DNA from: UBA6120 sp964639215 | GTDB taxonomy: Bacteria; Bacillota_I; Bacilli_A; RFN20; CAG-826 | DNA: 64,000 nt | Assembly: GCA_964639215.1 (NCBI GenBank) | Contig: CAZXCV010000003.1 | Span: forward strand, 1 to 64,000 | Reading direction: 5' to 3' | Shown here: positions 8,773 to 18,093 of the stretch, piece by piece | How positions within the stretch are numbered: position 1 is the first letter of the stretch | How the letters are laid out: each line of letters starts with the position of its first letter | Notes under the pieces: generated by a model | What the model saw: the letters and a program-made list of their open reading frames with translations, nothing else | What the model was told of the DNA's origin: nothing | Databases searched by the model: none | Made by a program: the position numbers and the translations under genes

Positions 8773-9627
8773 TTATTTCTCGATAAAGAGGATGCCGATG
8801 GTATTTGGTCCACAGTGAGTCCCGATGACCGAACCCGCGGTACCAATATAAATATTTTCTTCTTGAACGCCCATGGCTTTAAGTTTGTCGACCATGTAAT
8901 TAACGCTTGACCCAGCAAATGCATGGGTAACCATCACGCGTCCTAAATCAACGTTTTTCGGTCCGATTCGGTAAAATTCACTGAGCATTTCGTCAAGTGC
9001 TTTGACCATTTTTCCTTTCGGAGTTTTATAAACACTTAGTTTTCCTTCGGTCACTTTAATAATCGGATGAGCGCGAAGCATCGTTCCAAGGAAGTATTTC
9101 CCACCACTGACACGTCCACCTCGGTATAAATATTCAAGATTTTCGACTGCAAAGTAGGTATGCATTTTTTTACTTAATTTTTCGAGTTCATCAGCAATTT
9201 CATCAACTGATTTACCTAAATCGCGTAACTCGCCAGCTCGCATTAATAGTAGTCCTGTCGCTGACGATAAATTCATACTGTCGACTAGTCGGATTTTCCC
9301 GCGCCCCAAATCTTGCGCAGCCATTGTCGCGGCCGAAAAAGTCAGCGATAACTCTTTACCAATTCCAACGAACAAAATGTCATAACCTTCATCGACGTAT
9401 TTTGCAAAAACTTCTGAGAATACCGCTGGTGATACCGCTGATGTCTTGGGAAATTGTCGTGTTTTTTCAACGCGTGCATAAAGTTGTTCAAGCGTTATCT
9501 CAAAAATATCTTTGTATGATTGTTCTCCAAAGTTTACCAATAATGGAACCACGTGAATATCGTACTCTTTATATGTCTCCACCCGAAGATCAGACGTTGA
9601 ATCGGTGATGATTTTTATTTTATTCAT
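8773..9627 (-). CDS. DegV family fatty-acid-binding protein
   Basis: 284-aa DegV family protein. Members bind one long-chain fatty acid; FakB members of the family present it to the kinase FakA for phospholipid synthesis. Seen: N-terminal KIITDSTSDL, a conserved TSAVSPAVF region, and ENLEYLYRGGRVSGG near residue 170, all family hallmarks. No fakA gene is in the window, so a FakB role is inference. A G-rich ribosome site (GGGGG) precedes the ATG. It ends at the shared terminator with tldE. Confidence 0.9.
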   Translation of the reverse strand: MNKIKIITDSTSDLRVETYKEYDIHVVPLLVNFGEQSYKDIFEITLEQLYARVEKTRQFPKTSAVSPAVFSEVFAKYVDEGYDILFVGIGKELSLTFSAATMAAQDLGRGKIRLVDSMNLSSATGLLLMRAGELRDLGKSVDEIADELEKLSKKMHTYFAVENLEYLYRGGRVSGGKYFLGTMLRAHPIIKVTEGKLSVYKTPKGKMVKALDEMLSEFYRIGPKNVDLGRVMVTHAFAGSSVNYMVDKLKAMGVQEENIYIGTAGSVIGTHCGPNTIGILFIEK

Positions 9628-9769
9628 TGAAGAACCCCCATAGCATTGACTTATATCAAATTATTGGTCTTTATGCAACTTATCTCAGCATTTTGGGATA
9701 CTAGAAAATAAAAAATAAACATGTATGATTTATATAGCATCGCTTAATCATGGGCGAATAGGAGTATTT

Positions 9770-10186
9770 ATGAAGAAGTTTCTTACTGAATTCAAATCTT
9801 TCGTCTTAAAAGGGAACGTCCTTGATCTCGCGGTTGGTGTTATCATCGGCGCCGCGTTTCAAAAAGTTGTCAGCAGTCTTGTTAATGATATCCTGATGCC
9901 GATTATTTCATGGATCGTACGTACCGATATCAAACAATGGTTCTTCACATTAAAGCCTGGTGTTCCCAATAATCCACTCGAAGATCCCGACTCATTCTTG
10001 CCTGCAAGTGGCTGGGCTGCCGCTCCAATCCGTTTAACTTACGGTAATTTCATTCAAACAATTATTGATTTCTTAATCATTGGTCTTGTGCTCTTTATTA
10101 TAATTAAAGTCGCATTAGCAAGTGAAAAACTGCGCATCAAAGTCAAACAAGAAATTGTTTCCAAAGCAGAAAGCGAAGTTAAATAA
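9770..10186 (+). CDS. mscL: large-conductance mechanosensitive channel
   Basis: Homopentameric inner-membrane channel that opens under extreme turgor to release solutes, 138 aa. Seen: the N-terminal amphipathic helix and GNVLDLAVGVIIGAAF signature (TM1, about 15-45), a periplasmic/extracellular loop of about 45 residues, TM2 (about 90-112) and a charged C-terminal helix. I chose the ATG at 9770 because AGGAG lies 5 nt upstream and it starts with the family's MKKFLTEFK; an earlier in-frame ATG at 9725 would add 15 residues. Single-gene unit with its own terminator. Confidence 0.96.
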   Translation: MKKFLTEFKSFVLKGNVLDLAVGVIIGAAFQKVVSSLVNDILMPIISWIVRTDIKQWFFTLKPGVPNNPLEDPDSFLPASGWAAAPIRLTYGNFIQTIIDFLIIGLVLFIIIKVALASEKLRIKVKQEIVSKAESEVK

Positions 10187-10193
10187 ATAACAT

Positions 10194-10225
10194 AAAAACC
10201 CTTAGTTATGCGCTAAGGGTTTTTG
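10194..10225. terminator. bidirectional terminator between mscL and the M50-like gene
   Basis: AAAACCCTTAG/CTAAGGGTTTT stem with a 7-nt loop, flanked by A and T runs, lies between two convergent genes. Confidence 0.9.
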
Positions 10226-10230
10226 TTTGG

Positions 10231-11337
10231 CTAGTACTTAAAAGTCCAATCTGGATGTGCTTCTTTTACTTTATTTAACGCTCGTTCAAATAATTTTGCT
10301 TCGACTTCTTTTCGCCCTGGTTCTACCGATCGTTTCAAGGCTCCATTTTTGCGTTCAAGAACATAGATACATTCACTTTGACTATCTTCGACAGTACCTG
10401 CAACGAGCAAATACGCTCTAAGCGATTCCATCGATAAATCACTTGAAAGGAATTTCTTCTGGCGTGAGTCTAATTTTTCTTGATAGAAGGCACTCCCCTC
10501 TTCCTTGGTTGATGCTAATAATCGTATATACACTTTTTGGGAATATACACGGCCATTCGTGACATCATTTAACTTGTCAGGTTGCGTGATGATCTTATCA
10601 ATCAGTTGTTCAGCTTCATCAAATTGATCAAGGGCTAATAGTTGGTAAACCCGATAGAGATTGACTTGTGCGGTTAATGTCGTAATCTCATCGAAAGTCA
10701 CAATGTTTTCGGGTTCTTTACCATCACTATAAATACGTTCGATTCTCATTAATTCATTGTATGCTTCAACGTTAACACCCTTAGAAATTAAAGCGAGGCG
10801 ATAACCATCATTCATCGTATCGAGTTTAAATGGCATGACGTTATAAAACATCAACATGCCACCAATTGCCACAACAATAATGAGCGCATAACGAATCCAT
10901 AAATCTTCAGGGATGAGTGCATAAGCCACGAGTCCAACGATAAATTCAATTGTAAATAGAATTAGTCCGAACCAGAGATTGGGATAAGGTGAAGCTTTAG
11001 CTCGACGTGGTGTGATCTTGGTTTCGCCAGTCAATCCGTCAAAATTTCGAAATCCAAGCCGCCATTTACCCTCAAGCTTAAAAAAGCAGAGGCCAAGAAT
11101 ATTCACGGATAGGATATCGTACCCGCCAATCTTGGCTCCAAGTACATGCCCTAATTCCAGTAAAATGACGTTGATTAAAAAGCCGGCAATAATTGAAGAT
11201 AATGCATAAACATATTGAGAAGCACCATAAATATTCGTTGCTTCGAATGATGGGGCAATGACCTCAAGTCCAACAAAAAGCGCGATGACAATCATCACGG
11301 CATAAACGACCAAACTAAATACATCTTCTTTGCGCAT
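10231..11337 (-). CDS. M50-like (site-2 protease fold) membrane protein, probably inactive
   Basis: 368 aa. The N-terminal half (1-185) has four or five predicted membrane helices; the C-terminal half is a soluble, helical, possibly TPR-like domain. Seen: LELGHVLGAKIGG in TM2, which matches the M50 zinc motif HExxH except that the first His is Leu, and NVMPFKLDTMNDGYRL in a later helix, matching the M50 NPxxxLDG metal-ligand region with Asp kept. Loss of the first His suggests a non-proteolytic relative. The start has an AAGGAG ribosome site and lies 10 bp after the alcohol dehydrogenase stop, so it is the last gene of that operon. Function unknown. Confidence 0.6.
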   Translation of the reverse strand: MRKEDVFSLVVYAVMIVIALFVGLEVIAPSFEATNIYGASQYVYALSSIIAGFLINVILLELGHVLGAKIGGYDILSVNILGLCFFKLEGKWRLGFRNFDGLTGETKITPRRAKASPYPNLWFGLILFTIEFIVGLVAYALIPEDLWIRYALIIVVAIGGMLMFYNVMPFKLDTMNDGYRLALISKGVNVEAYNELMRIERIYSDGKEPENIVTFDEITTLTAQVNLYRVYQLLALDQFDEAEQLIDKIITQPDKLNDVTNGRVYSQKVYIRLLASTKEEGSAFYQEKLDSRQKKFLSSDLSMESLRAYLLVAGTVEDSQSECIYVLERKNGALKRSVEPGRKEVEAKLFERALNKVKEAHPDWTFKY

Positions 11338-11346
11338 ACTTACTCC

Positions 11347-12519
11347 TTATCGGCACGACTCAAAAATCGTGCGGGCGACCGTTTGGTCGAGTGGTTTGAC
11401 ATGATGATCAACCACACGTGTACCATCTTTTGTCAACTTAGCGACCAGCCAGTCAATATCCGGATTTTCAATGCCGAGCTCACGGAAAGTAAGTGGCATA
11501 CCTAAACTACCAAAAAATTGTTTTAACTTCAAGATGCCTTGCTTTGCATTATCGTGTGGATTCGACAAGTGTGAATCCATGACGTTATGAGCAAATCGAT
11601 CAAACTTATCTATATCATAATCAAAATAATATAAAGCCCAAGCTGGAAATAATACTGATAAACCCGCACCATGGGCAACTTCGGGATACAAACCACTAAC
11701 CGCGTGTTCCATCATGTGCACAGGCATTAAGTATGGTTTTCCTAGACTCGTCAATCCATTGTGTGCCCATGAGCTAGCCAGCATTAATGTCGATCTTGAT
11801 TCAAAATCAGATGGGTTTTGCATTGTTATTGGTGCGGCTTCAATAATTGTTTTTAAAAGTGATTCGGCCAATCGATCAGCAAATTCAAGCGGTGTCGATT
11901 TAGAAAAATATCGTTCAAGTGTGTGCATCATCATATCAACAATACCAACGGCTGTCTGATATTTTGACACTGTATATGTTAGTGCTGGATTCATGATGGC
12001 GAAAAGCGGTTGATTCAATTGGTTCATAAACCCTAACTTGCTTTTAGTGTTCGGATCTGTAATCACAGATGAAAGTGACATTTCACTACCAGCCGCGGCG
12101 ATTGTTAAAATCACACCTGTTGGTAATCCACGAACTGGGATGTGTTTTCTCAGGGTGATGTCAAATGGGTCGCCGTCATAATAAAATGCAGCCGCAGCGA
12201 GTTTGGCTGAATCAATCGCGGAGCCACCACCGAGCGCTAAGATTAGTTCAACATTCTCGCGCCTTGCTAATTTAACAACTTCCCGTACCAGTTCAATTTC
12301 GGGATTTGGCTTTGCGCCTCCTAATTCAACAAATGAAACGTTTGCCGCGCTTAATGACTGCTTTACTCGATCAAGAAGACCACTTTTCTTCACAGAACTT
12401 AGACCATAATGAATCAAGACTTTCTGATATCCATATCCGTTGATGATTTCACCAACTCGATTTTCTTCCTTTAGTCCGAAATATATTTTTGTTTTCAGTT
12501 GAAATTCAAATTTTTCCAT
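11347..12519 (-). CDS. iron-containing alcohol dehydrogenase
   Basis: 390-aa group III metal-dependent alcohol dehydrogenase, related to butanol dehydrogenases; likely reduces an aldehyde with NAD(P)H. Seen: the nucleotide-binding GGGSAIDSAK motif near 95-104 and the metal-ligand region with DMMMHTLE, HMMEHAVSG and HGAGLS. I chose the ATG at 12519, preceded by GAAGGAG with 6-nt spacing; it lies inside the end of the tetR gene (14-bp overlap). Coupling to tetR suggests aldehyde- or alcohol-responsive control, which is inference. Substrate not determinable. Confidence 0.88.
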   Translation of the reverse strand: MEKFEFQLKTKIYFGLKEENRVGEIINGYGYQKVLIHYGLSSVKKSGLLDRVKQSLSAANVSFVELGGAKPNPEIELVREVVKLARRENVELILALGGGSAIDSAKLAAAAFYYDGDPFDITLRKHIPVRGLPTGVILTIAAAGSEMSLSSVITDPNTKSKLGFMNQLNQPLFAIMNPALTYTVSKYQTAVGIVDMMMHTLERYFSKSTPLEFADRLAESLLKTIIEAAPITMQNPSDFESRSTLMLASSWAHNGLTSLGKPYLMPVHMMEHAVSGLYPEVAHGAGLSVLFPAWALYYFDYDIDKFDRFAHNVMDSHLSNPHDNAKQGILKLKQFFGSLGMPLTFRELGIENPDIDWLVAKLTKDGTRVVDHHVKPLDQTVARTIFESCR

Positions 12520-13054
12520 CACTGGCTCCTTCAAAAATTTTTGTCAAATAATCGCCTAATTGCTCTTGAAGTTCGTCGATGATGGGGGTTAATGGCTCGC
12601 TCATATCTCTACGAATCCAATCAAGGAGAATCGCGCTATTCGCCGAACTATAAAACAGGGCGATTCGTTTTCGTGTTTGTTCCTTAATTCGCTGATCATA
12701 ATCTCCGTTGACAATTGAGCGATAATGAAATTGATATAAGTGATTCGTAACGAATTCTATTAATAAATCTTTGCCGGCGCTTTTATAAGTTTGCGTGATA
12801 AATGTGCGATTATTAACACAATACCTGCCAATGCGACTTACGGCTTCCATCCATGTTGTTGCTTTATCAAACCCATCAATCGTTTCGTTGAGAAATATCC
12901 AGGCTAAAAGTTCATAAATGTCGCTGAAGTGATAATAGAAAGTTTGGCGTGATACACCACATAATTCGGTCAAGGTCTTGACGTTAATTTCATCAAGATT
13001 CTTGTTTTTCATCATCTTTTTTAGCGCTTGGGCGAGAATGTATTCTCTTGTCAT
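12506..13054 (-). CDS. TetR/AcrR family transcriptional regulator
   Basis: 182 aa. Seen: an N-terminal HTH with INVKTLTELCGVSRQTFYYHF, the FYYHF ending being typical of the DhaS-like TetR subgroup, and a helical ligand-binding C-terminal half. It is translationally coupled on both sides: 4-bp overlap with psuG upstream and 14-bp overlap with the alcohol dehydrogenase downstream. It probably regulates this operon, but I see no clear operator in front of psuG. Confidence 0.85.
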   Translation of the reverse strand: MTREYILAQALKKMMKNKNLDEINVKTLTELCGVSRQTFYYHFSDIYELLAWIFLNETIDGFDKATTWMEAVSRIGRYCVNNRTFITQTYKSAGKDLLIEFVTNHLYQFHYRSIVNGDYDQRIKEQTRKRIALFYSSANSAILLDWIRRDMSEPLTPIIDELQEQLGDYLTKIFEGASDGKI

Positions 13055-13950
13055 AATTTTGCTAATTCCTTGGCGATTAAAGCGCCAACTCGGGCGTTAT
13101 TTAAAATTAGAGCAATGTTGCTCTCGAGTGATTCCCCGTGCGTCAATTCACTCACGCGTTTTAATAAGAATGGGGTGACTTCAAATCCACTAATGTGCTG
13201 TTGTTGTGCTTCTATGAGCGCTTGGTTTATTGCAGCGTCCATCACCTTAGGATTAAGTGCATATTGTGTCGGAATTGGAACGGTGATTAAAATTCCTCCA
13301 TGCAATTGTTGCTGTCTTTTAATATCAATAATAAGCGCGGCTTCTTGTTCATCTTTAAGTTCATAATCAACTGGTAATCCGCTATCAGGTACGTAAAAAG
13401 CCGGTAAATGTGCTGTTTTAAAGCCATAGACAGGTACGCCTTTCGTTTCGAGATACTGCAATGTTTTCGGTAAATCTAAGATTGCTTTTGCTCCTGCACA
13501 AACAACTGTGACATTCGTTTGCGCCAATTCTTCCAAATCAGCTGAAACATCGTGAGTTAGTTCAACTTGACGATGTACCCCGCCAATCCCACCGGTAACG
13601 AAAATTTCAATCCCGGCTTGTGCGGCTAATATCATCGTGGCAGCCACGGTGGTCGCGCCCCACATTTTTTTTGCATAAACGAGCGGTAGATCTCGACGAG
13701 AAACTTTCTTGATATCGTGCCGTTGCCCGAATAATTCGATTTCTATATTCGACATTCCAATAACAGCAACACCTTCGATAATTCCGATTGTCGCTGGAAT
13801 CGCTCCCATCTCAATAATCGCTTGTTCCACCGCTAAAGCGGTTTTAACATTTTGAGGATAAGGCATCCCGTGCGAAATGATGGTTGATTCGAGGGCAACG
13901 ACTGGTCGATGTTCATTTAGTGCTTGTAACACTTGGCTTGCAACACGCAT
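13051..13950 (-). CDS. psuG: pseudouridine-5'-phosphate glycosidase
   Basis: Splits pseudouridine 5'-phosphate into uracil and ribose 5-phosphate, a salvage step for modified RNA. 299 aa, normal length. Seen: VALESTIISHGMPYPQN (18-34), SRRDLP and the TGGIGGVHR segment, all strongly conserved. The usual companion kinase PsuK, which makes the substrate, is neither adjacent nor in the window, so pseudouridine phosphorylation must be encoded elsewhere. CGGAG ribosome site; the gene begins 4 bp after the stop of the ABC transporter gene and leads the psuG-tetR-adh-M50-like run. Confidence 0.93.
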   Translation of the reverse strand: MRVASQVLQALNEHRPVVALESTIISHGMPYPQNVKTALAVEQAIIEMGAIPATIGIIEGVAVIGMSNIEIELFGQRHDIKKVSRRDLPLVYAKKMWGATTVAATMILAAQAGIEIFVTGGIGGVHRQVELTHDVSADLEELAQTNVTVVCAGAKAILDLPKTLQYLETKGVPVYGFKTAHLPAFYVPDSGLPVDYELKDEQEAALIIDIKRQQQLHGGILITVPIPTQYALNPKVMDAAINQALIEAQQQHISGFEVTPFLLKRVSELTHGESLESNIALILNNARVGALIAKELAKL

Positions 13951-13954
13951 ACGT

Positions 13955-16468
13955 TTACTCCGTTCTCAGGGCGACAACCGGATCTTTATTGCTTGCAATT
14001 CGACTCGGGATTAATCCTGAAAATAATGTTAAAACAACACTGATGATGATTAAAGCAATGCCATGGAGGGGATTGAGTTGTGCAATGGTCGCCAAACCTT
14101 GACCCGGAAACACGGCATTTAAAATTAAATTGATTGGTATTGTTATTAGTAATGTCACAGCAATTCCGATCACACCTGCTGTAAAGCCAATAATTACCGT
14201 TTCGGCTTCAAATAGTCGGGCGATATCTTTTTTACGAGCTCCAATCGCGCGCAAAACCCCAATTTCTTTGGTACGCTCAATGACCGAGACATATGTGATA
14301 ATGCCAATCATGACACTTGAGACGACGAGCGAAATGCTCGCAAAGACGATTAATACGACCGAGATAACATCAATCATCGTACCAATGGAAGAAGTGAGAC
14401 TCTCTGCTAAATCAGTGTAATAAATGTGATCCGTTTCAACTCGATCTTCATTCCATGCATCAAGATAATTAATTATGGCTTTTTTATCTTGGAAACTGGA
14501 TGGGAAAATTGAAATCCCCGCCACGAGTGACAAATTAATCGGTACGGCCGCTGGTTGAGCAGCCAAAACCGTCGCAATAATTGGGTGGGTAATTAAATCT
14601 GTACCTAAGTATTTAGCGTGGTTGATATAATCAAGTGCTGATGTTTCCACTCCTTCACTACGTACACTATAAAAATGTGGAACTGGGACCATCGTTCCCG
14701 AAACATTAACGATTTCGGTATAGAAATTATTAAAATGATCAGTCGCAATGTTCGAGGCTTTGTTCTCTTCCAACATTTCTTCTGCCAATTGTGGAAGATA
14801 GCCCAATCCTGTTGCCATGAGATTGGCGGGTGAAGCTTCTTTAGGACGTAAAATGCCCGTTATTGTAATCGTACGTCCAATGTTAGGATTATCGTAAAGC
14901 GTTGTCAGTTCTGTGTTCGTCGGTCGTCGGTAGAGCCGCATTTCCTTGGGTCCAGCAAAGGCATCGGTTGCGATAAAAGAAGCATCTTCATCGTAAATGA
15001 AATATTCATCATTGTTGAAAAGTCGTACTTGTTTCCCAACGATATCGTTGAAAGTCAAAGATGCGGTTGATGTGTCGGCGCTATTAAGAAGCCCGAGATT
15101 TTGTAGAACATCGCGATCGACACGATTATATTCATCGACGATTAAAACCGCTTCGTTAGTCGTGAGTGGATAGCTGCTAGGTACTGTTGTTCCTAGCAAA
15201 TCATAATACTCACGGACAAAGGCTTCATCTCCAAGTAGTTCGTGCCACGAGGACGTGGACAAATTTGATAAGGTTGAGAAAAACCCACCGCCATCATCGC
15301 GCCACATTGAGACGTTACTAGCGGGACTTTTAACGGCCAAATTCATACCTAAGGTATAGCGATAACTAACGCTATTGACACCTGGCATATCTTTGAGACC
15401 CTCAATGTAATCAAAATACTCTTCGGTCCATTGATTGACGTGTCCCGTGATAAACGTTTGGTCATACACTAGTACCGTTTCTTCTGCAGGTAATAGTGGG
15501 ACATTGACACTTCGATCAGGTGGTGCAAAATTATATGACACGCTATTAACAGTGATCGGAAATCCAGACAGTGTCGACATTTCCATTTTATGAACGTAGT
15601 TCGTAAAACCGTTTGATACTGCCAAAACGAGTGCGACGCCGATGATGCCAATGCTCCCAGCAATCGCCGTCATAATTGTTCGACCTTTTTTAGTTAACAA
15701 ATTATTAAAACTGATGTTTAAAGCGGTGATAAAACTCATCGCTGTTTTTTTACCGACCTCATCACCAACAATCGTAACTTGCGTGGTTTTAGAAATGTTT
15801 GAGGAATCAGAAACAACTTCACCATCTTTGAGTTTAATGATGCGTGTAGCATACTTTTCAGCGAGTTCACGGTTATGGGTAACCATGATGACTAATCGTT
15901 TCTTTGATATTTCTTGTAACATGTCAAGAATCGTCGTCGAAGTAACACTATCAAGTGCTCCTGTTGGCTCGTCAGCTAATAAAATGTCTGGTTTGTTGGC
16001 CATTGAACGCGCAATCGCGACACGTTGCATCTCGCCACCAGATAATTGGTTGGGGCGTTTAAATAATTTGTCGCCGAGCCCGACATCTTCAAGCACCTTG
16101 GTCGCTCTCCGGCGGCGTTCAGCAATACTAACACCAGAGAGCGTCATCGATAACTCAACGTTTTGAAGCACATTTAAGTGCATGATGAGATTATAGTTTT
16201 GAAAAACGAAACCTACCCGATGATTACGATAGCTATCCCAATCGCGATCATTGAATTTCTTAGTCGACATTCCTTCAATGATTAAATCTCCCGAAGTATA
16301 TTGATCAAGTCCCCCGATGAGATTCAATAATGTGGTTTTGCCACATCCGGAAGGTCCTAAAATGGCAACGAATTCTTTTTCTTGAAATGAAAGCGTCACC
16401 CCTTTAAGCACTTCAAGTGGTTTTTTTCCAACAATATATTCCTTGTGGATATTACGTAATTCAAGCAT
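13955..16468 (-). CDS. MacB/LolD-type ABC transporter, fused ATPase-permease
   Basis: 837 aa. Seen: ATPase domain 1-225 with Walker A GPSGCGKTT (38-46), signature LSGGEMQRVAIAR and Walker B ILLADEPTGALD; then a membrane helix (about 262-285), a large external domain (about 290-680) and three more helices at the C terminus (FtsX/MacB permease fold), with the TKEIGVLRAIGA coupling motif. This topology is that of mechanotransmission ABC proteins acting on lipoproteins, peptides or envelope targets rather than a classical transmembrane channel. AGGGAG ribosome site. A TATAAT-bearing palindrome lies in its promoter. A lipoprotein gene is immediately upstream on the same strand. Confidence 0.85.
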   Translation of the reverse strand: MLELRNIHKEYIVGKKPLEVLKGVTLSFQEKEFVAILGPSGCGKTTLLNLIGGLDQYTSGDLIIEGMSTKKFNDRDWDSYRNHRVGFVFQNYNLIMHLNVLQNVELSMTLSGVSIAERRRRATKVLEDVGLGDKLFKRPNQLSGGEMQRVAIARSMANKPDILLADEPTGALDSVTSTTILDMLQEISKKRLVIMVTHNRELAEKYATRIIKLKDGEVVSDSSNISKTTQVTIVGDEVGKKTAMSFITALNISFNNLLTKKGRTIMTAIAGSIGIIGVALVLAVSNGFTNYVHKMEMSTLSGFPITVNSVSYNFAPPDRSVNVPLLPAEETVLVYDQTFITGHVNQWTEEYFDYIEGLKDMPGVNSVSYRYTLGMNLAVKSPASNVSMWRDDGGGFFSTLSNLSTSSWHELLGDEAFVREYYDLLGTTVPSSYPLTTNEAVLIVDEYNRVDRDVLQNLGLLNSADTSTASLTFNDIVGKQVRLFNNDEYFIYDEDASFIATDAFAGPKEMRLYRRPTNTELTTLYDNPNIGRTITITGILRPKEASPANLMATGLGYLPQLAEEMLEENKASNIATDHFNNFYTEIVNVSGTMVPVPHFYSVRSEGVETSALDYINHAKYLGTDLITHPIIATVLAAQPAAVPINLSLVAGISIFPSSFQDKKAIINYLDAWNEDRVETDHIYYTDLAESLTSSIGTMIDVISVVLIVFASISLVVSSVMIGIITYVSVIERTKEIGVLRAIGARKKDIARLFEAETVIIGFTAGVIGIAVTLLITIPINLILNAVFPGQGLATIAQLNPLHGIALIIISVVLTLFSGLIPSRIASNKDPVVALRTE

Positions 16469-16492
16469 AACAATAACTCCCTATAGTAAAGA

Positions 16493-16511
16493 ACTATTAT
16501 ACAATAATAGT
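16493..16511 (-). promoter_or_regulatory. promoter -10 within a perfect operator-like palindrome
   Basis: ACTATTAT-ACA-ATAATAGT, an 8-bp inverted repeat with a 3-bp centre, contains the minus-strand -10 TATAAT (16496-16501) of the ABC transporter gene. A dimeric repressor bound here would block RNA polymerase. The regulator is not identified. Confidence 0.5.
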
Positions 16512-16537
16512 CCTGTATTTACTGTTTTTAGCATAAC

Positions 16538-17605
16538 CTATGCTAAATTGACTGAATATGTCTGCAGCTGTTCGATTGAAGAAACGATGCCGTTGGTAAT
16601 TGTGACAATGTAGAGCAAATCCATGTTGTAGACGGCTGTATTATTTTCTCCAATATGTTGACTGACTTGTAAATGATAGGTGATATTAGTGCTGATGGTC
16701 GTCTTTGTCGCGGTTAAGGATAGCGCATAAAAGTTTTGATACCCTGGTTTCGTGCCATCGATGTAAGGTCCATAGTTTTCAGCGCGTTTGTCGAGCCATC
16801 GAAGGGCACGGCCACCACCCCCAAGACGAAGCGCGTCTTTAAAATTGCCGTCCGTCCGGGGACTTACGCGTTTGTAATCTGTTTCTCGATTACTAGTGTC
16901 TGGATAGGTTTCATCTCGCATTTCGTAAATGAAATATCCATCTGATCGAATTTGCTCGACGAGTGAATATTCATCGACAAAGCCATCTTGGTAATAAATC
17001 GTTCCCGTACCAGTCCCGTGTACAATTTGATTGTCATAACGGGACGATTGGACGTTTTCGATTTTATGATAGTTGTTGTAAGCATAATAAGGGCCACTAA
17101 AGAAATCGTGATAATAGATTGTTTCGGTAAAATCAATTTCTTCAAAGTTTACGATATCATCATTTGTGGCGAGATTATTAAGCAAATCATCAATTTGCAC
17201 TGGTGATAACGCCCCGACATTATAAGTAGCAATGAGGTTGGCTAACGTTGCATCGTGTCCCATAAACTCAATTACTTCATCTGAATAATCAATGGGCATA
17301 TGACTTGAGCTACTATCACTCAATTCGCTCGAGCGATAAAAGGGAACTTCGCCATCATCTTCATAATTTCTTGGATTGAGCAACGTGCCATCAAAATTTG
17401 ATTCTTCACCAACGTGATAGGTTCGCAAAATATAGAACTCGGATAATTTTCGTTGTTTGCCAAAGACAGGATTAAAGTCAAAGTAAGGACTCCAATAGCT
17501 TGGGTTACTTGTTGAATAAAACGAAATATTTGACGTGCTGCATCCACTGAGAAAAGATGTTATTAACAATCCAACTATGAGTGATTTGTTATATTTTATT
17601 CTCAT
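16538..17605 (-). CDS. hypothetical lipoprotein
   Basis: 355 aa, not recognised. Seen: a lipoprotein signal peptide with lipobox LSGC (modified Cys at 22), then an entirely polar extracellular domain rich in Tyr, Asn and Asp. No known motif. I chose the ATG at 17605, preceded by CAGGTAAA; a TTG immediately before it is not needed. It sits between tadA (21 bp upstream) and the MacB-like ABC gene, which has its own promoter. As a secreted, membrane-anchored protein beside a mechanotransmission-type ABC, a shared envelope role is possible but unproven. Confidence 0.7.
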   Translation of the reverse strand: MRIKYNKSLIVGLLITSFLSGCSTSNISFYSTSNPSYWSPYFDFNPVFGKQRKLSEFYILRTYHVGEESNFDGTLLNPRNYEDDGEVPFYRSSELSDSSSSHMPIDYSDEVIEFMGHDATLANLIATYNVGALSPVQIDDLLNNLATNDDIVNFEEIDFTETIYYHDFFSGPYYAYNNYHKIENVQSSRYDNQIVHGTGTGTIYYQDGFVDEYSLVEQIRSDGYFIYEMRDETYPDTSNRETDYKRVSPRTDGNFKDALRLGGGGRALRWLDKRAENYGPYIDGTKPGYQNFYALSLTATKTTISTNITYHLQVSQHIGENNTAVYNMDLLYIVTITNGIVSSIEQLQTYSVNLA

Positions 17606-17626
17606 CAATTTACCTGCAAATCGCCA

Positions 17627-18088
17627 CTATTTTTGCAATCTCTTTGTTTTAAAATATTCACTAATTATTTTGCTGCATTCTTCTTTTAGAATGTCGTGAA
17701 CCACAGTTGGATAATGGTTTAACCGGCTTTGTTCATACAAGTTGAATGAGGATCCAAGCGCTCCCCCTTTTGGGTCTGGGGCTCCATATATAACTGTGTC
17801 AATTCGCGCCAATACAATCGCTCCTGCGCACATCGCACATGGTTCGATTGTCACGTAGATGGTGCAATCAGTTAATCGCCATGAGCCTAATTTTTTAGCT
17901 GCTTTCTTAATCGCTATGATTTCAGCATGCGCGGTTGGATCGTTATTTTTTTCGCGCTTATTATGACCGCGAGCAATAATCTGACCAGCACGAACAATGA
18001 CGGCGCCAATTGGGACTTCATCGATTAGTAAGGCGCGCTTAGCTTCGCGATAGGCCGCCTTCATAAAGTGTTCGTGGATGTTTTTCAT
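17627..18088 (-). CDS. tadA: tRNA-specific adenosine deaminase
   Basis: Deaminates A34 to inosine in tRNA-Arg(ACG) for wobble decoding. 153 aa. Seen: the zinc deaminase motif with H54 and the proton-shuttle E56 (HAE), and C84/C87 in EPCAMC. It lies just downstream of the SRP RNA gene, as in many Bacillota, but dnaX and recR do not follow it. There is no ribosome site; an extended -10 (TGC-TTTAAT) ends 5 nt before the ATG, so the mRNA is probably leaderless. Confidence 0.94.
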   Translation of the reverse strand: MKNIHEHFMKAAYREAKRALLIDEVPIGAVIVRAGQIIARGHNKREKNNDPTAHAEIIAIKKAAKKLGSWRLTDCTIYVTIEPCAMCAGAIVLARIDTVIYGAPDPKGGALGSSFNLYEQSRLNHYPTVVHDILKEECSKIISEYFKTKRLQK

Positions 18089-18093
18089 CGTTT

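Noticed and set aside
9725..9769. N-terminal extension of MscL from the upstream ATG
   Set aside because: The ribosome site and family N terminus both point to the ATG at 9770.
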